Of a stretch of 64,000 bases of DNA, positions 31,802 to 44,350 are shown in pieces. The translations under genes and the position numbers were made by a program. The notes under the pieces were generated by a model. The model searched no databases, was not told where the DNA came from, and saw nothing but the letters and a program-made list of their open reading frames with translations. Numbering within the stretch: the stretch's first letter is position 1; each line of letters starts with the position of its first letter. The stretch spans positions 496,001-560,000 of the forward strand of contig NW_025408673.1 in the NCBI RefSeq assembly GCF_020360975.1. The letters are read 5' to 3'. The stretch comes from Hirsutella rhossiliensis. Lineage: Eukaryota > Ascomycota > Sordariomycetes > Hypocreales > Ophiocordycipitaceae.

Positions 31802-34800
31802 GTTATAAGCCTAGTAAGAATAGTATTCTTATACTTTCCGGCTATTATAAAAGGCACCTTTCTTATATCCCTTATAGCTCTCTTTTACCCGTCCTATTAA
31901 AAAAGCTAATTTTTAACTAACTTTTCTAACCCTTCTTCTATAACGATATCGAAAAACGACTTTACCGCCCTTATAGTCTATAGGACGATTCTTTTAAAGC
32001 CCTAAGATTAAGATAAGTAGGTAAAGGAGCTATAGGCTTATATAGATAGAAATATCTATAATTTAGTCTTCTTTAATAAGTAGGACCCTCTTAAGCCCCC
32101 TCTTTAACCTAGAGCAACGGAATTTATAGAGGGAGCCTCCCTCTTCCCTAAGCTAACCTCTATATAGTAGAGAGCTTTTTCTACTACCTTAGGTAACTAC
32201 GAGAGTTACTATAAGGAATACCTTTATAAGACGAAGCTAATAACTACTATACTTACGGCGATAACGGAATCCGTTAATACTATAAAGCTAATCTCTCTTT
32301 AAGAGGAAGAGACCCTTAAGTAGTAGCTTTTAAAGCTCGAGATATTAATAGCTCCCTTAAGGGGCTATATAACTAACCGTATTAGGAAGATATATATAGT
32401 ATACCTAGGAGCCTTTTTTACTAGGAACTTACTAGCTTCCTTATAGCTAGCTAAGTAAGAAGAAATCCTTAAGGAAGCTAACTAATACTTCCTTATAGAA
32501 GCTCTTTCTAGCTAGTAACTATAGGATATATCTTTACTAATAAAGCCTATTAGTAACGGTTATTTAATTATCTTTTAAGAAGCTAGCTAGGAACTAAATA
32601 AAGAGGCTACTAAAGTATAATAATAAGTAGTCTTATTCCTTCGTAGCTAGCACTCGACCTAGATAGTTCGACCTACTACCCTTATAGCTACTATAGCCCT
32701 TATTACTACGGCTACCGCTGCTACTACTACGGCTATTGCCCCTCCGGCTCCTCCTCCCTTAAGAGCCTTAACCCTATCTTTAACGGCTGCCCTAGTCCTA
32801 GCCCTAGCTCCGTCTTTAGCTCTAGGCTAGGCCCCGGTCCTATTAGTCCGTTTAGCCTAACTAGTCCCTTAATAGACCTTTTAGTTTATTAGTCGAAAAA
32901 TTAAGGAACTAGTCGAAATCGAACTTCTTTATTAAAATTAGTAATAAGGGGTAAAAAGGAGGGGTTTTTAAGTAGACCTTCTAGATTAAGATAAGGATTC
33001 CTTAAAGAAATAAAAGACTAAAAGATAAAATAGCTACCTAGCTTATAAATCCCTAGGCTATTAGTTATTATAATACTAGTAGGTCTTTAAGGAAAACCGA
33101 CCTAAAGGAACTATCCTTTTAAAAAGGCTATAAGAAATAGTATAATAGTCTCTTAAGGAGGACCCCTTATTATAGAAGAAGATAGATAAGATTTAGGTTA
33201 CTAAGTAATAGTAACTAATAACGCCGCTGCCCTTTTTTAAGCTATAAATTTAAGGAAAAGTTATTAGTATAGTAAATCCGGTATTTACCCTCCCTATAGA
33301 TTAGTAAGACTACTTATTAAGACCCTCCGATTATCCCCTACGAAAATTAGCTATCCTTAACTTTAGTACTTCCTTAGATATCTATAATATACTCTTATAA
33401 TTCTAGTCCTTTAAGAAGGTATAAAGGGAATACTTTATTACTAGGGAATTAATTATATAGATAGAAGGATATAGAAGTGTAAATTTTACGAGAAAATTAC
33501 TTAATAGGGCTATATAAATTCTACGATAAAAAAAGGTAGCTTTTTACCCTTAATTTTTAATAAGCTTAATTTCCTTCCGCTTTCTTTAAGAGGAAGGAAT
33601 CTTTTAGGATATAACTTCTAAGCCTATAAGGCTAGTTTAAAAGAATTAGACGATTAGGCTAATTAAGGAAAGATTCGGTTAATTTATTCTTAAATTCCGA
33701 CCTATCCTTAGGAAGGAATCTTTTAAAAAGTTAGCTTTCCTTACTTAAAGGAGGAATAGGTCTACTACTAAGGACCCTCTTTTAGTAGCCTAAGGAGACG
33801 GTCTTCTTTAGTATATATAACTTAGTTACCTAGGCCCCTTAGCTTTATATAAGCTAAGCTAATAATAAAGCGTACGAATAAGGGGACTAAAGACTATTAA
33901 ATATAAATACTATAGCTAAGGAAAGACTAAGAGACGAATTTCTAAACGAACCCCTTTATAGTCGGACTAGCTATATAAGGAAATTTAAGTCGACTAGACC
34001 GATATCTCTAAGGACTAAGAAAGCTTTATTAAGGTAATGTTTTTTATAAATACTTTTTAGGGATAGTTTTCCCTTATTTCTTATAGACCTACTTAAGTAA
34101 GTATAACTAGTTTACCCTCTAAGACTTTATTAACTAGATAAAATCCTACTTTAGCTATAAGGTAGAGAAGATAAAGTATAATAGAGAGCTATTTATAAAG
34201 GATATCTTAAATTAGCTTTAAAAAAGGGGTATTTTACCCCTTCTATTAGCACTAAATACCTAGGCCTTAAACGGAGGGGTAGAAAGATTAAGGGGTGCTA
34301 TAATAAAAAGGGCCTATACGATAAGTCTTATTAAAGGCTTCCCTATAACCTTTAAAGAGAAGTCTTTAAGACCGCCTATTACTTTTAAAACCGGACCCTA
34401 AGGGACCTTAAGGGCCTAAGGGACTATAAGGACCTAGAGACCCTATTTAAGACCTAAGGAATAGACTAAAAATCCCCCCTTAAGCTCTTTATAAAGAAAA
34501 GGGCCTCGCTAGCCTACCTTTATACTTATAGCTATAAGATATATACTATAACTACTAATATATAGCTAAAAAGGAAGAAGAAAAGAAAGCTTAATCTTAG
34601 AGCCTTTATTAGTTACCTTATTAGTTATAATTTTATAAATATCTTTTAGATTTAGATTCCTCTTTTAAGAAAGGTTATTTTAACTAAGGGTATAATTTTT
34701 AACGAATCTAGCTTCTTCGATAAAAAGAGGGATTAATAGCCCCTCTTACTCTTATATTATTAGCTAATTTAGAAGATTTAAATCCCCCTTTCTTATTAGT

Positions 34801-34813
34801 CTTAAGAAGAGGT
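31802..34813 (+). pseudogene. Copia-A gag-protease-integrase relic (copy 3)
   Basis: Collinear with 14906-17885 of copy 2. The gag N-terminal region spans about 31970-32600, an Ala/Pro-rich tail is near 32690-32770, the protease block lies near 33340-33390, and the integrase covers about 33790-34640. RIP nonsense codons are frequent throughout. Confidence 0.75.
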
Positions 34814-35383
34814 TCTTAAGGTATTTAAAAAAAAGCAGAATTTTAGGAAATTAAGGAATTATATAAGGCTACGTAGTAAAAAGGAAGACGGAGTATAAGG
34901 CAGGATTTTTAAGGGAATTTATTAGTAGTATATTAGTATATAAAAGAGGTATTAAAGTTAATAATTCTATTTTTATCTACTAGCGGATATACTGCCTTAT
35001 ATAGATAATTATAGCTAAACGGAATAACCTTTAAGGACCGGATTTAGGCTACTATATAGCCCTAGGATTAGGGAATTTAGTAATACTTTAAGTATAGCTA
35101 GAAGTATCTTAGTTCCGCTAATATTTATATTTAAAGGAGGTTAGTCGTGCTAGTATTCTTAAGAGGTCTTGGCTAGTATTCTAAGCTAGCTCTATTCCTT
35201 TAATTCCTAATTATATAATAACCGGCAACTAGTTTAATATATAATAATATATAAAGTAACGAGCAATTCTTACTCTATAGGATAGGATTTTATCTATAAT
35301 TAATATACTACTTATTAGCTTATATAATTAAGAGAGTATATTATAGCTACTTTATTTATAATAGGAAAATATTATCCTTTATA
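34814..35383 (-). repeat. Copia-C 3' LTR
   Basis: About 570 bp, aligned end to end with the solo LTR at 9703-10270 but much more RIPed. The internal flank on the minus strand reads ctttaagggaagc, a plausible polypurine tract. Confidence 0.85.
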
Positions 35384-38293
35384 GCTTCCCTTAAAGAGTA
35401 GATTTAGATACTCTTTAATAATTTATTTACAGTAGTTTATATATAAGGTAAAAACCTAATTTAAGAAAACTACTTTTATACCTTAATAGGATATATAAAA
35501 ATCTATTCTTTCTTAGGAAAAAGAAATCTATAAGTATATACTAATAGAAAAAACCTATAGTAGGAAAAATCTATAGTTATAATAATTACTTATAAGATAA
35601 CCTTATATAAGGTAAAACCTATTATTACTAGGAAAATCCTTATAGATAAAAACCTAGTAAATATTTCTCTAAGAAACCTAGTAAAAGGAAAAACCTAGTA
35701 AGGGAAAGATATAGAAAGTATAAGAAATATCTAAAAACCCCTTTTAATTACTTAGGAACTTATATTAAGGATAGACCGTCTTTAAATTTATAGAGTAATC
35801 TAGGTCTTAATTCCTTCGTAAAAATAATAGCTATATTATCTTTTAATTTAATATAAAAAACTTTAATTTCCCTTTTTATTATACTAGTTTTATTATAGTA
35901 AAAAGCTAATCTTATAAACTTAGACCTTTTATAAAATTCCGGATTTTCTATTAATTTAATAGTAGTAGTATTATCCGTTAAAATAAGAAGTATAGTATTA
36001 AGAATCTTAATAAGTAGATCCTTAGTAATATACTTAAAAAGTATATTTAAATAAATAGCTTTTTTATTTACCTCTTTAAGGCTAATATACTTTACTTTAT
36101 AAGTAGAAAGGGTAATAGCTTTCTACTTAAAGTAAGCCTAGCTTATTATATTATTATATAAATAGAAATAGTAACCGGAAAAGGATTTTCCGTCTATTAA
36201 ATCTAAGGCCTAGCTAGAGTTAGTAAAACCCTTTATATATATATAGGTAAAAGGAATATTATAATTATATTTAATCCTTAGGCTAGGGTATTTATTTAAA
36301 TATTTCTAAATTATATTTAAAACCTTAAAATATATATAATTAGGCTTTACCGTAAATCTAGTATAGGAAATTATAGAATATAAGATATCTAGCTTAATAA
36401 ATAAGGCTAAGTATAAAAAAGATCTTATTTCTTTCTAAAATTATAATATATCTTCCTTATAAGGTAATTCCCTTACTTTTATAAGCTTAAAGCTTACTAA
36501 AGCGGGTAAATTTAAAGTCCCTAAGCTTTCTTTATTAAATTCCTTTAATTTATTTAAGGTATAATATTCTTAGGATATATATAGCTCTTTATTTTCTCGG
36601 TGTATTATAATATTTAAACCTAAGAAGTCTTTTATATCTCTTAAAATAGTATAATCTAAGAATTTAGATAATTCTTTAAATAATCTTTCTTTTATTATAG
36701 ATTTAAAGGGCCTTACTATAAGAAAGTTATCGATATAAATTACTAAGGCTATACTATAGTTCTTACTTATAAATACTCCTTTATCTATTAAAAGAAGAAG
36801 AAATCTAAGTTTATTAAGTATAATTTTTAAATAATTATACTAGAGCTTAGGACTTTATTTTAGTCTATATAATACGTTATTTAGCTTTACTATAATTTTA
36901 TTAGTTTTATATAGGTCTTAGAATTTAGTTAATTTAATTTCTTTTACTTTATAAGCTAATTTATATTTTAAATAATATTCTTTAAGAGTATATTCTTCCT
37001 AGGCTATAAGAAGAGCGATATATACTTCGCTATCTATATCGGTATATATAAAGGTATTTATTATTATCGCGAAGCGTGGCCTGATTTCGTAGTTCTCGGA
37101 GATATCCCTTAGTAAGAGGGACTAAGGAAGCTAAAAAACACCCGGTGTAGAAAAAGGAAGAAGGAGCTAAAAAGAAGTGCAGAAAGGAGGGTAGGGGCAT
37201 AAGTGGCGATAGCTTCCTATAGAGGTGGCGAGAGATAAGACGGATATGCCGGCAACGGCTAGAAAGGAGGAGAAAAACCGGCAAAAAGCTCGGTAGTTAA
37301 AGGGACATTAGTAGCTTCTTTAAGCAGGATCTTCTTTATTAATTAGGATGCTAGACGGGTATAAAGAGGGGCGTTAGATAGAGGAAAGAAGGAGAATTAA
37401 GGAAAAACAATAATTACTCCCCTACCTTTATTGCTGCCCCCGTAAGAATTAAATCCCTCTGCCCTGCCTGTCCGACCCCTTACTTCTAATTTCACCTTCG
37501 TGTATTTTTATATACTTCTCGCATCTCTCTTCGCGAGAATTATATCTATTTATAAAGCTTTAAATTTATAGATACTATCTAAAATAAGTAGAATTCTAAT
37601 AGATTTAAGTCTAGCGATAGTTAAGAAAGTATCTAAGAAATCTAAGCTATAGATCTACTTTAATCCTTATATTATAAAACGGGCTTAATATTTTATTATA
37701 TTATTTTAACTATCCTTTTTAATAGTATAGACCTTATAGTATCTTATAGTCTCCTTATCTTTAAGGAGGTAGGAAAACTCCTAAGAATTATAATTAATTA
37801 GCTAGATAATTTTATAAATTATAGCTTCTTTCTAAAATACTACTTTAGGGCTATTTATTACCTATTTTTAGGTCTTTAGAAATTTTAAATGCTTATTTTC
37901 TATACTAACTAAAATTAACTTTATAAAATTATAGTTTAAAAATAAATTAACGTTAGGGTATTTAATATAGTTAAAATCGAACCCTTCTAGCTTCTTAGGT
38001 AATTCTATTACTATTTTACTAGTAATAGGAATAAGATTATTATTTAGAGACTCTTCTCTTATAAAAAGTAAGGGACTTTTATCTCTAGGTTCTTTAATAG
38101 CTTCTTTTATAAGGATATAGCTTTCTAGCTTATCTTTATTTATAATAAAATTAAAATTAAAGGTATTATTACTACTAGAAATTTTATGATTTTTTATAAA
38201 CTTATTTTCTAGTATAGTAATATCTCTAAAAATAATAACCTTTCTCTTAGAAAAATCCTAGATTTTATATATATTTTCTAAATAGCTTACTAT
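35384..38293 (-). pseudogene. Copia-C reverse transcriptase and RNase H relic
   Basis: The minus strand gives LNNVLYRLKQSPKL.YNYL and a polymerase motif IYIDNFLIV (the YVDD position, now YIDN) at about 36730-36900. RNase H follows: AITLSTYKVKYISLKEVN, ILTDNTTTIKLIENPEFYKR (about 35930-35990) and the end DNIAIIFTKELRPRLLYKF (about 35780-35840). These are classic copia blocks. A solo Copia-A LTR interrupts it at 37065-37538, and Copia-A copy 4 at 38294. Confidence 0.83.
37065..37538 (+). repeat. Solo Copia-A LTR in Copia-C
   Basis: A 474 bp LTR from tatcgcgaag to cttcgcgaga, with a perfect TSD attat (37060-37064 and 37539-37543). It is one of the least mutated LTRs of its family, while the host element around it is heavily RIPed. 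The minus-strand frame within it is not a gene. Confidence 0.92.
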
Positions 38294-38772
38294 TCTTATA
38301 AAGAGAGATATAAAAAGTATATATAAAATATATAAAGGTAAAAGTAAAAGTAAAGGGTTAGATAGGTAGGGTAGAGATATTTAATTCTTATAGGGGCAGT
38401 AATTATAATAAGGGAGTAATTATTATATTGCCTTAATACTCCTTCTTTCCTTTATCTAACGCCCCTCTTTATACCTATCTAGTATCTTAATTAATAAAAA
38501 AGATCTAACTTAAAGAAGCTACTAATATCCTTTTAACTACTAAGCTTTTTACTAGTTTTTCCCTTCCTTTCTAGCTATTACTAGTATATCCGTTTTATCT
38601 CTTACTACCTCTATAAGAAGCTATTGCTACTTTTACTTCCCCTCTTACCCCTACCCTTTTCTTTATACCTCTTTTTAGCTCCTTTTTTAAAACCTATTTT
38701 TTTTAGCTTCCTAGGTCCCTTATACTATAAGATATCTCTAAGAACTATAAAATTAAGCTATACTTTACGATA
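38294..38772 (-). repeat. Copia-A copy 4, 3' LTR
   Basis: A 479 bp LTR, heavily RIPed; the outer end reads ctttataaga on the minus strand where the consensus is cttcgcgaga. Confidence 0.88.
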
Positions 38773-39394
38773 TACCCTCTTAGCTATAGCCTGCTCTTAT
38801 AGAAAGGGTAAAGCTAAATACTTAGGCTAGTAAGCGTATAAAGTAGGTCTTAGTCTATACTTATCCCTTACTTAAGAAATCTAGGTTTTAGCCCTAGGCT
38901 CTTTTAGACCTACTTTAGGAAAAAGGGGCCTAAGGAGGAAATTAAGTCCTATAAGAAATAAGGGCTTCTCTAAGGATAAGTCCTTAAAAAGGGGGCCTTT
39001 AAGAAGAATAAGTCTTAATTAAGCTAGGGGCCCTCCTTTAAGATAAGTCTTAATTCCTCTCTTTAGCTATAGACGTCTTCTTTCTCTTACGTACTATTAG
39101 CTCCTTTTATAGACTCTTAAGGTAAGCTTCTAAGGATAGCTTCTTTTAAACGTCTTCTAGCTTAATTTACTATAAAAAGATAGCTAGCTTTTACTTTAGT
39201 AAGGGCTTTATAAGACCGTTAGCCTTTATTAATATTATTAAAACCTAACGGATAGAAATAAGTCCCTTTTAGACCTCTTAGCGTAATTAATACTAATAGA
39301 TATTAATACACTATAGCTAGGTTAATAGCTTTACGTTTTCTATTAGAATTTATATAGTCTATATATTATTATATTTTATAGGTAATAGGGTTAG

Positions 39395-39864
39395 TATAAC
39401 GACCGGTGTTATTCCTAAGGGATAAACCTATCGAGGGGTTTATATTAGCAGATATAATAGGGCGTAGTCTAAGCAATAATAAGTATATTACGTTAGTAAT
39501 AAGTCGGAGGTCGTAGACCGTAGACTATAACTAGGTAATTAGAATTAGAGATAGAATCGTAATAAAGATCTATATTAAAAGCTATCGAGCTATCTATCTA
39601 AAGGAGTAAAAGTAGGTAGCTATATATACCCGTAGAGACTATCCTTAGATCACGGTCCTAGCCGTAATCCCCTTCGTAGCTTACTATAGCTCACGAGTGA
39701 GCCATGCTCCTAAGTAGTGATCTATCTATATAAGGCTTACTTAGCTTACGTACGCTCTAGGTGAGCTAAGCCTAAGTGACTTCTCGTCCCGACTATTGTT
39801 CCGAGCCGCCTTATCACGTGAACGTGGCCGGCTCTCCTACGGCCCGCTAACCGTGGTCGTAATA
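39395..39864 (-). repeat. Gypsy 3' LTR
   Basis: A 470 bp LTR nearly identical to 46757-47226. The differences are mostly C/T and G/A; for example ctcacgagtgagcc here against cttacgagtaagct there. This copy is the less mutated of the two. Confidence 0.92.
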
Positions 39865-39920
39865 CGATGTCCCCCCTCCTTTTAGTCTTGTCCGTAAGAC
39901 CTGCTGCTGCCTTAGCCGCC

Positions 39921-39932
39921 GTGTATAAATAT
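39921..39932 (+). promoter_or_regulatory. TATA box of the antisense gypsy gene
   Basis: The sequence gtataaatatac lies about 70 bp upstream of the ATG at 40000, with a pyrimidine-rich stretch (cgttcgttctttctatccct) between them. This is the layout of a fungal core promoter on the plus strand, separate from the minus-strand LTR promoter. Confidence 0.55.
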
Positions 39933-39999
39933 ACCCTTATCGCGCGTATATATATTCCCCGTTCGTTCTTTCTATCCCTTAGGATATACTGCTAATAGT

Positions 40000-40626
40000 A
40001 TGTCTAGTCGCGTATCGAAGGATCGTTCTCGTAAGACCCTCGAGCGTATTCGTTTAGCTAAGTCTATTAATCGTCTTAGTTTCGACGTTATACCGTGTTC
40101 TTTCTATTCGTCGCGCGGTTTCCGCTATAAAATGCTAGAGAAATCTTCTAAGTATGCCGAATATATACGGCGGGGTCGTTCCTACGATGCGTCGGGCGTA
40201 GCGATTAGCTCCCGTAGGTAACTTCGTTGTCCTGCCTATTATTTATAGCTAACGTGTGTCTTAGTGTCCCGAATAAATCTAGAGTCCGATCGATTAGATA
40301 AAGAAGAAGAAATTGCTAAGGAGCGAATATTAAAAGCTTAAGCCGACCTAAACGAAGCCTTAGCTCGTTTAGCGCGGCTTCGCCGTTAAAAGCGCTAGCT
40401 AAAGACAAAGGGTACCGAGATAGTCCGTCGGGGCCTTCGTTCCTTAGATAACCTTAACGAGGCTAAGCGCTAAGAATCTAAAGCGGTAGTCGATGTTTAG
40501 TTTATAGGTAGATTTAATATAATTAATTAGAATGCTATTAGTTCGTTAAGCGATTTTACGATGCCTAGGGTAGATTTTGCTAGTAGAACTATCGAAGTAG
40601 AGAACTATAGTAGGTTAAGTGCTTAA
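40000..40626 (+). pseudogene. Antisense Zn2Cys6-type protein gene inside the gypsy element
   Basis: The frame is open from the ATG at 40000 to 40221. Splicing a 51 nt intron (40214-40264: donor GTAGGT, branch GCTAAC, acceptor TTAG) continues it to 40626, giving about 191 codons. Residues C33, Y36, Y43, Y52, Y55 and Y62 have the exact CX2CX6CX8CX2CX6C spacing of a fungal Zn2Cys6 binuclear cluster. All five Tyr codons are TAT or TAC, as expected from TGT or TGC after RIP. A basic N-terminus precedes the cluster. Exon 2 has a likely coiled coil (RLDKEEEIAKERILKA, ADLNEALARLARLRR) and an acidic/hydrophobic end. TAA and TAG stand at Gln/Trp positions, so the gene is dead. It converges tail-to-tail on pol. 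From memory, similar predicted proteins exist in many Pezizomycotina. A DNA-binding regulatory role is inference. Confidence 0.72.
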
Positions 40627-43600
40627 GTAGTTCCTAGGTATTTTCTTCTAGTCTATATTCCTTTTACTTAATAAGGTATTCTTATTACTAACCTTATTTT
40701 CTTATATCTAGTATTTATTTAGCTTTATATTCCTAAGTATCGTCGACTTCGATTTTTTCTTATAGTTTAGCGTTTCGTAGTACTAGTTTTAATAATAAGA
40801 TATAAAATATCGGGTATATCCGTATTATTGTTAGTAGCGAAAGTTCGTAGTTAACTTTTAAAATAATTTTCTTAACCTTAAACGGTCTAAGTTTCTTAAA
40901 ATCTAATTTATTGCTTAGTCGTTTTATTTTAATATTTCGTCGTACGAGGTAGACTATATCTCCCTCTTAAAAGATTGGTCCCTATAATCTTTTCTAATTA
41001 TAGTAAGTAGATATTCGTTTTCTAATAAATTAAAGTTCTTATTATATTTCTTTATATAATTTTCGTAGCTAATCTACTTATAGTATCGCTCGTTCCGCTT
41101 ATAGTCCTTATTAAGTAACCTTAAATACTTCTAGGTTATATCTATAATTAGCGTATGCTAGTAAGAGCTTAGTTATTTCCGTAACTAAGCTATTATAAGC
41201 TAGTTGCGCTATTAGTAGCTATTTAACCTAATCGTTTTATTCGTAGCTAATATAGTATCGTAAATATTATTTAAGCGTTTAGTTAAGTCGTTCTATTTAT
41301 CTATCTATTTATAGGTAATAAGCTATACTAAGCTTATATTTCGTCCCTAATTATACTATAAGAGCTTGCTAGAACTTAGCTATAAATATACTTCCTTTAT
41401 TAGAGATAATCTCGTTCGGTAGTCCGTAATTACTAATAATTATTTATAGGAATATATATACTAGCTCTTCTATATTGCTTGCTTCTTTATATAGTAAGAA
41501 GTATCCGTACTTCGTTAGTTTATTAGTAATAACGAATATACTATCGTACTTAACGTTAGTTATAGGTTCTTTTAATAGTAGTAGCTTTATAATATAGTCG
41601 AAAGCTATTAAATCCTATAGCTTCTCTAGTACTAGTAGCGGTTATAATTCTCTATATAGCTTATATCGTTTAGCTTTACTTTATACGTAAAGTTTATATT
41701 TTTTAATAACTTATTATACTACTTCTTTAAGCTATAGGAAGTTATATTATCGTTTAATCCGTTCTAGTATTCTTTAGATTCCTTAGTATCTATATATTAG
41801 ATATTCGTATATATCTTATATAACTTTATCTCGTAATTCTAGTAGTATCTAGATTTTATTTTTATATATTAGAACTTTTAAATATTTTATATTATATCCG
41901 TTTAGTGCTTTATATTCTTTTATCTATTTTAGGATCTTTTAGTATATTAAGTCGTCGGGTTATACTTTAAATATTATATTTAGCTATCGTTGCTAGTAGT
42001 TCCCGTTTTCGTTGATTTCTAGGAGCTATCCTTTCGCTATAGGTGCCCCTATATCGTAGTTACTTCGTCGACTAAGGGTATTAGCTCGACCGTTTTTTAT
42101 TCCTTTTCTAAAGATTATTTCGTAGTTAAATTCTAATAAGTATTCGGCCTATTAGATCTATCGTCCGTTTAACTATTACGTCGTTGTAAAATATAAGATA
42201 TTCTTATAGTCTATATAGACCTTAACTTTATATTTACTTCCGAGAAGGTAGTATCGAAATTCCTTAAAAGCTTAAATAATTACAAGGAATTCTTTATCGT
42301 AGATAGGGTAATTAAGTTCTACGCTATATAGCTTCTTCGAGTAGAATATAATTAGTTATAGTCTTCCTTTATTATCTTTTTATCCGATTTATACTCCTAG
42401 AGTAAAGTCTAATATATCGGTTTTAAGTTTAATTTATTATTTTAGATCAAAGGTAGTTAAGACTAGTTCTTACGTAATCGTAGTTTTAATATATTCGAAA
42501 GCTTCGTTAGCTTTATCGTCTTATATAAATTCTTTTTCCTTCTTCGTTAAGTTATATAGTAGTACTATAATCTTTCCGAAATCTTTAATAAATCGTTAAT
42601 AGTAATTTATAAATCCTAGGAAACTTTATACGTCCTTAACGTTCTTTAGCGTTAGCTATTCTTTAACTAAGTTAATCTTATCTTATTATATTTATATCTC
42701 TCTTAGTAAGATCGTATATCCGAGGAAGTCTACTTCCTATATATAGAACTTACTTTTTTCTAGTTTAACTAGTAGTTTCGCATTCTAAAGTACGCGGAGT
42801 ACCTTATAGATATATTCCTTATATTCTTCTAGGGTGTCCGAGAAGATTAAGATATTATCTAGGTATACTACTATAAAGATATCTAAGTATTCGCGTAGGA
42901 TATTATTAATTATCCATTAGAAGGTAGCTAGTATATTTATAAGTCTAAATAGTATTATTAGATATTCGAATAGTCCGAATTTCGTTTTAAAGGCTATTAT
43001 CTATTTATATCCCTTTTTTATACGTATTAAGTTATAGGCGCCTTTAAGGTCGAGGGCTATAAACTATTTTTTACTATATAGTCGATCTTATAGTTCTAAT
43101 ATAAGCGGTAATAGTATTTAGTCCTTTATTATAATATCGTTTAAGCGTCTATAGTCGATAACTAGTTATAGCTTACCGTTTTTCTTTAAAATAAATATAA
43201 CTAGGTAGCTTACTTTAGATATTAACGTTTATATATATCCCTTTCGTAGATTCTCGTTAAGGTAGTCGCATAGCGTTTATAGTTACTTTTCGTTTAGGTT
43301 ATAGATCTTATAGAACGTCGGCGTTATTCTATCCTTAAGATAAATTTCGTGGTCCTATTAGCTATATTCGGGTAACCCTATCTTAAGTTCTTCCTTAAAG
43401 AGTTTATTATATTTCCGGTATTCTTAGGGGATATTCTTTATTCTATCTTATAGGCTTTATTCTTTCTTTTAAGAGCTAGTTTCTCTTAACTCGAGCTCTT
43501 TATTAATTTATTTAAGGTCTTTCCTTAGAATAGCAATAACTTTTTAGATCTTTATATTATATCCTTTATTCTATTTATATCGGATACTAGGTTATATAGC

Positions 43601-44350
43601 TATATTAGTCCGTACGTAGGTCTTATTAGTCGATTTTATTATATCCGCCGGTTCGGTTACTATCTTCGTTCGTATCGCTAAAGCCTATAATAATTTACTT
43701 AAACGGTTATCCCTTTTATCCTATTTAGTAGCTAAATTATCGCAAAATTTTACTTTCTTTTAAATCTACTAGTCCTAGAAACTTACGTCTTCGTCTTAAC
43801 GTAGCTAGCTAGTTTTCTAGTTAATTAATAGGTTGCTCTCCTATAGCTATAGAAGCCCTAATATAAGGTCGTGTTCTCTAATATCTATAATATCGAAGTT
43901 AACTCGTTCGTTATAGCCCTAGATATTAATATCGAGGTAATTAATCTCTATATTAATAATTCCGTTATTATAGTTAAAGGCCTCTCCTTCGATATTTATA
44001 AGTTTATATAGATCTTTCTTATATCTCTATATAAGTCGGTAACGATTAATAACTCTAGGTAAAACGTAATTACCTATCGCGCTATAGTCTAAAAGTATAC
44101 GTACGTAATATCCCGCGATTTAAATATCTAATACTATTTAGTCGCTATAGCTTACCGTTGCTATATATAGGGTCCTTAGATCTTATTATATCGTGCTAGT
44201 CTATAGCCCTTTTATAGATAGCGTACCTCGTTTTTTACCTAGTCCTTATTCGTTTTATTTAGGTATTCTTCTTCGATTTATTATTAATATTGTTTCTTTA
44301 TATTTTTATCGCGTAGTATTATATCGGGGCTTAAGAGACTAATTTCTTAT
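40627..44350 (-). pseudogene. Gypsy pol relic (protease, RT, RNase H, integrase, chromodomain)
   Basis: Minus strand. The protease block LLDYSAIGNYVLPRVINRYR (DSG appears as DYS) is at about 44040-44105. The reverse transcriptase has YLDNILIFSDT (YLDD changed to YLDN) near 42840-42870 and FLGYTILLREI near 42690-42725. RNase H has HKNILYFTTT near 42190-42220 and EYLLEFNYEIIFRKG near 42080-42130. Integrase has LPNEIISNKGSIFIAKFW and the block RLNQTLKQYLRYY near 41240-41430. A chromodomain-like YLVKGI.TRRKYLGTT ends it near 40640-40690. This domain order defines Ty3/gypsy chromoviruses. RIP stops throughout. Confidence 0.87.

Larger units (their letters stand above)
31322..34813 (+). mobile_element. 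Copia-A copy 3, 5' part
   Basis: A plus-strand Copia-A that begins with its 5' LTR (31322-31801) and the primer site gttataagcct (31802-31812), then gag, protease and integrase to just before the reverse transcriptase. It stops at 34813, where a Copia-C LTR begins; comparison with copy 2 shows the break falls at the equivalent of about 14906. The expected rest (reverse transcriptase, RNase H) is not found on the far side of that element. Confidence 0.85.

Noticed and set aside
37030..37284. 84-codon minus-strand ORF
   Set aside because: Overlaps a solo Copia-A LTR and its host element; it is a shadow frame in a non-coding repeat.
38624..38830. 68-codon plus-strand ORF
   Set aside because: Falls across the Copia-A 3' LTR and polypurine tract, antisense to the element; low-complexity Leu/Pro product.
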